From: an uncultured Methylophilaceae bacterium
GTDB taxonomy: Bacteria; Pseudomonadota; Gammaproteobacteria; Burkholderiales; Methylophilaceae
DNA length: 64,000 nucleotides
NCBI GenBank assembly: GCA_903863255.1
Contig: CAIPBJ010000091.1
Span: 1 to 64,000, forward strand
Direction of reading: 5' to 3'
In this document: positions 58,782 to 64,000 of the stretch, in pieces
Layout of the letters: each line of letters starts with the position of its first letter
Position numbering within the stretch: the stretch's first letter is position 1
The notes under the pieces: generated by a model
The model's input: only the letters and a program-made list of their open reading frames with translations
Database searches by the model: none
Told to the model about the DNA's origin: nothing
Program-made: the position numbers and the translations under genes

Positions 58782-60230
58782 TCAATTCTTTACCTGCACG
58801 CGGTATATCAGAGTTGTTTTGCCCTCGGAAGGTATATCTATGTTCCAATCAACTGAATTGCTTGAGGTTTTTTGGCTTATGAAGTTTTCTTTTACAATTT
58901 TCCAGTCCCCAGGAATAGGCTCATGTATGTTTACTGTGATGCTTTCTTTCTTGGCGTTCCTTATTGTAACTTCATAAGCACTTTCATAAATATTGGAGAG
59001 TTTGTTCGAAGAGGGGATCTTCTTAAAGTCAGTTTGTTTTTTTTCAGCGGTTATATCAAATGCATCACCAAGTTTGAGTTTAACTGTTTCGTTTTTTGGG
59101 GTGTGACTAATTGAATCTTCCCCGACGAACTCGGCATTGCCTGAATCGTCTTTCTTGTAAACTCGAATGATGCCTTTAGGAAGCGGTAAACCAAGCTTTG
59201 AACTTTCTTTATTATCAAAAATGAGGAAAACACCTATTTTTAATTTTTGCCCCAAATCTCCATAGACTCCTTGATAATAATAATCAGACCCTGTTAATAA
59301 GTATTCTTTCTTCACTGGAATGTCATTAGCACTTAGAAGGGCAACTTGTTTGGTCTGGTTCTCATCAATAGAAGTCGCGTGTTCAAATTTATAAAGATGA
59401 TATTCTAGCAGAGGTTCCTCAGCAGCCTGGGGAGCGATGCTGGCTTCAACAGATTCGGTTCTCAGTGATTTCAAACGCAGGGGGATCTCGTCATTAACAT
59501 GATTAACATCACCTGCAACTAATTGAAGTTTTGCCTTTTTATAACTTGACCCACTTGTATTAGTTAACGTTACCCAGCCCGACAGGTCCAATTTGTTTTC
59601 AGAATTATTGAGCTCAGCAACGTAATCTGCTTTCCAGCTCAATCCTCCTGTCAGATAACTCAGTTCAACGAGTTGATCTTGGGATGACTTATCTTGCAGT
59701 TGCATAACAAGAGTCGGTCTGTCTCGAAGATTGCCAGGTATATTGTCATATGCAATTCTTCCATTCAATCCTGATTCGATCCGGTTGCCAATCTTAATCA
59801 AAAGGCCATTGTTTGTAGATAGTATGGTTGCATCTTCATAAGTTTCTTGTCCGGTAACAGCATTGGTTTTAACTATTTTGACAGTCTTGCCGACATACTT
59901 ATCTAATAAAGTTTGTGGAGAAAGTAAATCAAAATTGAAATTTTGTTCAATGACGCTTAGGCTTCCGGCATTTGACAAGCTTCGTAATATTGCAGTTTCT
60001 GGACGTATTTGAGCACTTACGTCCCTAAATGCTAAAAAATTAATTCCCTGCTTTAGTTTGATTCTTCGTTGATCTTTAATCAATGCCAGATTATCGTTGT
60101 ATATTGTGACGGCAACCTCTTGTTGATCAGATAAAGTACTTAGCGTTTCATCATTGTTCTCAGTTGAAAGCGCATTCATTGGATAAGTCATAAAAGAAAT
60201 CAAAACCAGTATATATATTCTCTTAAACAT
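58782..60230 (-). CDS. DUF4139 domain-containing secreted or membrane-associated protein
   Basis: 482 residues with an N-terminal signal peptide (MFKRIYILVLISFMTYPMNA). Long beta-rich region: QEVAVTIYNDNLALIKDQRRIKLKQGINFLAFRDVSAQIRPETA is the typical DUF4139 start, and LSYLTGGLSWKADYVAELN and LDLSGWVTLTNTSGSSYKKAKLQLVAGDVN the core. The C-terminus resembles a domain with TVNIHEPIPGDWKIVKEN. The function of the family is not known to me. It is placed between the methyltransferase and maf on the same strand. Confidence 0.8.
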   Translation of the reverse strand: MFKRIYILVLISFMTYPMNALSTENNDETLSTLSDQQEVAVTIYNDNLALIKDQRRIKLKQGINFLAFRDVSAQIRPETAILRSLSNAGSLSVIEQNFNFDLLSPQTLLDKYVGKTVKIVKTNAVTGQETYEDATILSTNNGLLIKIGNRIESGLNGRIAYDNIPGNLRDRPTLVMQLQDKSSQDQLVELSYLTGGLSWKADYVAELNNSENKLDLSGWVTLTNTSGSSYKKAKLQLVAGDVNHVNDEIPLRLKSLRTESVEASIAPQAAEEPLLEYHLYKFEHATSIDENQTKQVALLSANDIPVKKEYLLTGSDYYYQGVYGDLGQKLKIGVFLIFDNKESSKLGLPLPKGIIRVYKKDDSGNAEFVGEDSISHTPKNETVKLKLGDAFDITAEKKQTDFKKIPSSNKLSNIYESAYEVTIRNAKKESITVNIHEPIPGDWKIVKENFISQKTSSNSVDWNIDIPSEGKTTLIYRVQVKN

Positions 60231-60268
60231 TACTTCTCCGTCTGACTATAAATTACAAGTTAATGCCG

Positions 60269-60853
60269 TTATATAACTTGAATGCCTTCTTTTTGGAGCA
60301 TGCTTATTAAACTAATTAATGGCAATCCTATCAAAGCGTTGGGATCGTCTCCCTGCATTTTATCTATTAAAGCTATTCCAAGGCCTTCAGATTTAGCACT
60401 TCCTGCACAATTATAAGGTTTTTCAATTGTTAAATAGTTTTGAATTTGTGTATCTGTAAGATCACGAAAATACACTGAATAGGGGACACACTCTTTTTGT
60501 AAATTCTTCGAGTAAGCATTATATAAACAAATCGCACTGTAAAATATAACCTTTCGACCACGTATCATTTGAAGCTGCTTTACTGCATTTTCATGTGTCA
60601 AAGGTTTGCCAATGTGGATTCCATCCATGGTAGCAACCTGGTCGCATCCAATGATCAGTGCATCAGGGTATGATTCTGCAGCTTTTTTTGCTTTTAATAT
60701 TGATAAACGAATAGAAGTTTCTTTTGGAAGTTCATTTGTTAAAGGTGATTCATCAATATCAGGAGAATTCACGATAAACGGTAACCCTAGCCTCAGGAGC
60801 AGTTCTCTTCTATATGGGGAAGATGAGGCTAGGACTATTTTAGTAGGTAACAT
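60269..60853 (-). CDS. maf: Maf-family nucleoside triphosphate pyrophosphatase (YceF-like)
   Basis: 194 residues. Start KIVLASSSPYRRELLLRLGLPF is the Maf signature. IGCDQVATMDGIHIGKP and the YceF-type CAGSAKSEGLGIALIDKMQGDDPNALIGLPL point to the 7-methyl-GTP pyrophosphatase subfamily rather than dTTP/UTP Maf. It hydrolyses modified nucleotides (house-cleaning). The start is ATG 60853; the frame runs to 60883 but the extra ten residues are not family-like. In Betaproteobacteria maf is usually near rpmF and plsX, which are not seen here. Confidence 0.9.
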   Translation of the reverse strand: MLPTKIVLASSSPYRRELLLRLGLPFIVNSPDIDESPLTNELPKETSIRLSILKAKKAAESYPDALIIGCDQVATMDGIHIGKPLTHENAVKQLQMIRGRKVIFYSAICLYNAYSKNLQKECVPYSVYFRDLTDTQIQNYLTIEKPYNCAGSAKSEGLGIALIDKMQGDDPNALIGLPLISLISMLQKEGIQVI

Positions 60854-60939
60854 TTTTTTGAAAACCAGTGATCTTAAGCACAAACGAACTTTGTACCTGG
60901 TATCTCTTTTCTTAAGTCAAGTTATGGTTAGACTTGTTA

Positions 60940-62781
60940 TTATTCTGGCTGAATTTCCAAAAGCGATTCGTCAGGCGTAACACTGTCGCCTTTTTTAACA
61001 TGCACTGCAACAACGATTCCTGTTTTTGGAGCTTGAATTTCATTTTCCATTTTCATTGCTTCAATAACCAGAACAGCGTCACCTGCATTAACCTTATCTC
61101 CAGCTTTAACCTTAACATCCACGATTGTTCCGGGCATTGCAGTCGTCACGCATCCTTCGTGCGTTGGACGAGGCCGTCCACTGGAACCCAAAGTTGAAGT
61201 TGATTTTTTCTTGCTGCTGGCTTTTCCTCCTGAAACTTCAATCTCATTTAAAGTTTCTACGATAACTTCCTCTGCTATTCCATCTACAGATACGTAAAAT
61301 GGCCTTTGTTCTTCTCCAGAATGGCCGCTTCCAGTAAGTTTGATATGGAATGTCTCGCCATGTAAGGTCACTTTAAACTCATTGGGAGCGAAACGTGCAG
61401 CTGAGGTTGCAACGGTTTCTTTAGTAAGTAACGGATCGGGCTTTAAAGTTCCAGCATTACGCTCCTGAAGGAATGTTTTCGCTAAATCGGGGAACATCGC
61501 ATAAGTCAGGACGTCCTCTTCGGATTTTGCGAGTCCTTCAGACTCGAGCCTTAGCTTATCCATTTCATCATCAAGTAAATCTGCAGGTCGACATTCAATC
61601 ACCTCAGCATTACCAACGGCCATATTCTTTATAGAAGGATTCACCGTTCCTGGAGCTTTGCCATATTGACCTAGAAGGTAATTCTTCACCTCATTGGTGA
61701 CGGATTTGTATCGACTTCCAGTCATTACATTCAAAACGGCCTGAGTGCCTACAATCTGCGAAGTAGGGGTCACTAGAGGAGGGAAGCCAAGATCTTCACG
61801 AACTCTGGGAATCTCAGCGAGAACCTCATCCATTCTATTTAGAGCGCCTTGCTCCTTAAGCTGATTGGAAAGATTGGAAATCATGCCTCCAGGGACTTGA
61901 TTGACTAAGACTCTCGTGTCAACTCCAGTAAAATCACTTTCAAACTGCCAGTATTTTCTTCGAACCTCACGGAAATAAGCGGTAATCTCTTGCAAGGCTT
62001 CTAAATTTAAACCCGTTTCATGGCCAGTGCCATGCAAAGCAGCGACCATACTTTCTGTGGTAGGGTGACTCGCGCCTTCAGAGAAAGATGAGTTGCAGGT
62101 ATCTATAATCGTTGCCCCACTTTCTACGCCTTTAAGCATGCACATGCTTGCAAGACCGGATGTGGAGTGGCTGTGTAAATGAATCGGTAGCTTGATCTTA
62201 GATTTTATTGATTTAACCAGTTCACTCGTACTCTTAGGAGTAAGTAATCCGGCCATATCCTTAATCGCAATGGTGTCGGAACCCATGGCTTCTAATTCCT
62301 GAGCAAGTGCAACAAAATAATCAATATCGTGAACAGGACTGGTCGTATAAGAAATGGTGCCTTCAGCATGCTTCTTCACTCGCTTCACGGCTTCAATTGA
62401 AACGCGAAGGTTTCTTAAATCGTTCATCGCATCAAAAATACGAAATACATCAACCCCTGAATCAGCTGATTGTTTTACAAATGCCTTTACTACATCATCA
62501 GAATAATGACGATAACCAAGTAAGTTCTGGCCTCTAAGTAACATTTGAATTCGACTATTTGGCAGTGCTTTGCGTAGTTTCCTTAATCTTTCCCAAGGAT
62601 CCTCTTTCAAATATCTTACGCAGGCATCAAATGTGGCTCCACCCCAGGCCTCAAGAGACCAGAAGTCGATACTATCTAATTTTGAACATATTGGTAACAT
62701 ATCATCGGTACGCATCCTTGTTGCGATTAAAGACTGATGACCATCACGTAATACTAGTTCTGAAACATGTACTTTTGCCAT
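60940..62781 (-). CDS. oadA: Pyruvate carboxylase subunit B (OadA-type carboxyltransferase with biotin domain)
   Basis: 613 residues. The N-terminal carboxyltransferase TIM barrel starts VHVSELVLRDGHQSLIATRMRTDDM (metal-binding Asp and His) and has FDACVRYLKEDPWERLRKLRKALPN. Next is a conserved-carboxylase domain, an Ala/Gly/Ser linker, then a biotinyl domain with VIEAMKMENEI (biotin Lys about 577). Such a protein is either pyruvate carboxylase subunit B or oxaloacetate decarboxylase alpha. The biotin carboxylase subunit immediately upstream, and no sodium-pump beta/gamma genes, favour pyruvate carboxylase. Anaplerotic role. Confidence 0.88.
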   Translation of the reverse strand: MAKVHVSELVLRDGHQSLIATRMRTDDMLPICSKLDSIDFWSLEAWGGATFDACVRYLKEDPWERLRKLRKALPNSRIQMLLRGQNLLGYRHYSDDVVKAFVKQSADSGVDVFRIFDAMNDLRNLRVSIEAVKRVKKHAEGTISYTTSPVHDIDYFVALAQELEAMGSDTIAIKDMAGLLTPKSTSELVKSIKSKIKLPIHLHSHSTSGLASMCMLKGVESGATIIDTCNSSFSEGASHPTTESMVAALHGTGHETGLNLEALQEITAYFREVRRKYWQFESDFTGVDTRVLVNQVPGGMISNLSNQLKEQGALNRMDEVLAEIPRVREDLGFPPLVTPTSQIVGTQAVLNVMTGSRYKSVTNEVKNYLLGQYGKAPGTVNPSIKNMAVGNAEVIECRPADLLDDEMDKLRLESEGLAKSEEDVLTYAMFPDLAKTFLQERNAGTLKPDPLLTKETVATSAARFAPNEFKVTLHGETFHIKLTGSGHSGEEQRPFYVSVDGIAEEVIVETLNEIEVSGGKASSKKKSTSTLGSSGRPRPTHEGCVTTAMPGTIVDVKVKAGDKVNAGDAVLVIEAMKMENEIQAPKTGIVVAVHVKKGDSVTPDESLLEIQPE

Positions 62782-62808
62782 ATAGTTAACTTGATATTAA
62801 GGAAAAAA

Positions 62809-64000
62809 TTATATGCCTTCATGAGCTGCAATTGCAGCCGATATGGCTGCTGCAAATAACTCTGGCGGAAATTCGGTTGCGTAATTATTAAGTTCTGGGT
62901 GCGATTCCACAAAGCTTGTATTGAAAACACCGGATCTGAAATCAGGATGTTTTAAAATTTCTTGATAATAGGGGATCGTAGTTTTTACGCCATAAACCAA
63001 CATGTCACTCAAGGCTCTGCGACCCCGTTCAATTACGCTTTCCCAATCCAGAGCCCAAACCGTAAGTTTAGCGCACATTGAGTCATAATAAGGAGGAATT
63101 ACATATCCGCTGTAAATGGCGGCATCCATTCGAACTCCAGGCCCGCCTGGAGCATAATATCGTGTGATTTTACCGAAGCTTGGCAGAAAATCGTTTTTAG
63201 GGTCTTCTGCATTTATTCTAAACTCCATCGCAAAACCGCGGTAGTTAACTTCGTTTTGTTTGTATTGCAAGGGCAAGCCGTCAGCTATACGAATTTGTTC
63301 TTGAACAATGTCTATCCCGGTAATGGTTTCCGTGACAGTATGTTCCACCTGAAGTCGCGTATTCATTTCCATAAAATAGAAGGTATTGTCTGAATCCAGC
63401 AAGAACTCCACCGTTCCGGCATTTTCATAGCCAACTGCCTTGGCCGCTTTTACTGCTAAATTACCAATGTATTCGCGTTGAGCCTTACTTAATTGAGGCG
63501 ATGGAGCAATTTCAATTAACTTCTGGTTTCTTCTTTGAATAGAACAGTCCCGCTCAAAAAGATGAATGACATTCCCCTGGCTGTCGCCGATGATCTGGAC
63601 TTCGATGTGCCTTGGATTGACAACACACTTTTCAAGGAAAACCTCAGGTTTTCCAAAGGCTTTACTAGCTTCGGAGATTACTCGATCGTAGTTGCCCAAA
63701 AGTTCCTTTTCGTCGTTGCATCGGCGAATGCCACGTCCACCGCCACCATTGGTGGCTTTAAGCATCACAGGGTAACCTATCTTTTTGGCAAGGTGCCTGG
63801 CTTCCTCTACGGTCTCTAGATTTCCTTCACTTCCCGGCGTACATGGAATACCTGCCTTTACCATCGCATTTCTGGCCTGAATTTTATCGCCCATCTGACG
63901 AATGACGTTTGCGTCGGGCCCAATAAACTTTATCCCTCTTCGGGCGCAGATTTCCGCGAGTTCAGGGTTTTCTGATAAGAATCCATATCCTGGATGCAGG
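62809..64000 (-). CDS. pycA: Pyruvate carboxylase subunit A / biotin carboxylase (5' end outside window)
   Basis: The frame is open to the window edge; the visible C-terminal ~395 residues end at the 62809 stop. Seen are the ATP-grasp biotin carboxylase motifs: SENPELAEICARRGIKFIGP, GGGGRGIRRC, FLEKCVVNPRHIEVQI, FERDCSIQRRNQKLIEIAPSP, EMNTRLQVEHTVTE and FAMEFRINAEDP. It carboxylates biotin with bicarbonate and ATP. It could in principle be AccC, but pairing 27 bases before the carboxyltransferase gene favours PycA. ATG 63894 is internal, since the family sequence continues upstream of it. Confidence 0.9.
   Translation of the reverse strand, partial: LHPGYGFLSENPELAEICARRGIKFIGPDANVIRQMGDKIQARNAMVKAGIPCTPGSEGNLETVEEARHLAKKIGYPVMLKATNGGGGRGIRRCNDEKELLGNYDRVISEASKAFGKPEVFLEKCVVNPRHIEVQIIGDSQGNVIHLFERDCSIQRRNQKLIEIAPSPQLSKAQREYIGNLAVKAAKAVGYENAGTVEFLLDSDNTFYFMEMNTRLQVEHTVTETITGIDIVQEQIRIADGLPLQYKQNEVNYRGFAMEFRINAEDPKNDFLPSFGKITRYYAPGGPGVRMDAAIYSGYVIPPYYDSMCAKLTVWALDWESVIERGRRALSDMLVYGVKTTIPYYQEILKHPDFRSGVFNTSFVESHPELNNYATEFPPELFAAAISAAIAAHEGI

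Noticed and set aside
60940-62781. Sodium-pumping oxaloacetate decarboxylase
   Set aside because: No OadB or OadG genes are adjacent, while a biotin carboxylase subunit is; pyruvate carboxylase fits better.

Overview
The window is a dense stretch of bacterial chromosome of moderate-to-low GC (by eye, not computed). About 57 protein genes are packed in operons with many 1-4 base overlaps, and no gap between genes exceeds about 205 bases. No tRNA, rRNA, insertion sequence, prophage gene or CRISPR array was seen. Gene content and order point to a Betaproteobacterium: ndk-rlmN-pilW-rodZ-ispG-hisS-yfgM-bamB-der; hfq-hflX-hflK-hflC-DUF2065-hisZ-purA; glnD/map facing rpsB-tsf-pyrH-frr-uppS-cdsA-dxr-rseP-bamA-skp-lpxD-fabZ-lpxA-lpxB-rnhB; and an ompA-mtaD-ubiG-gph run. 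A block of tetrahydromethanopterin/methanofuran-type genes suggests a C1-using methylotroph, perhaps Methylophilaceae-like. A gammaproteobacterial methylotroph is the main alternative. The taxonomic call is inference from gene content, not from a database match.

Layout: 1-10642 (+) carries nucleotide metabolism, rRNA/tRNA modification (RlmN), pilus assembly (PilW), cell shape (RodZ), isoprenoid (IspG), HisRS, two orphan oligopeptide-type ABC ATPases, YfgM, BamB and Der. 10685-16112 holds bamD (-), rluD-pgeF, a ZIP metal transporter, rimO and two small uncharacterised proteins. 16224-22759 is a TetR regulator divergent from a complete RND efflux operon (membrane fusion lipoprotein, inner-membrane pump, outer-membrane factor), with an AcrR-type operator between them. 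22760-24821 (-) holds an unrecognised 548-residue protein and a SemiSWEET transporter. 24935-32823 is gltX, then hfq-hflXKC-DUF2065-hisZ-purA.

32825-36216 is the C1 cofactor block: an AfpA/DmrB-like flavoprotein, a DHPS-like DUF6513 protein, a DUF447 protein and MfnB. 36294-40172 is an OmpA-family porin with its own promoter and terminator, then mtaD-ubiG-gph. 40174-43578 (-) is glnD and map. 43780-58080 is the translation, lipid and envelope cluster from rpsB to rnhB. It supplies ribosome and translation factors, undecaprenyl and phospholipid precursors, outer-membrane protein assembly and lipid A. 58066-64000 (-) holds an RsmI-like methyltransferase, a DUF4139 protein, a Maf/YceF pyrophosphatase and a two-subunit pyruvate carboxylase cut by the window end.

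Ten genes, several of them usually essential (bamB, uppS, skp, ispG), appear to start at TTG, so default start calling would misplace or truncate them. No clearly unknown defence or mobile system was found. The best leads are the C1 cofactor block, the 548-residue and 107-residue orphan proteins, the split YejF-like ATPase pair, and several RNA hairpins or leaders.
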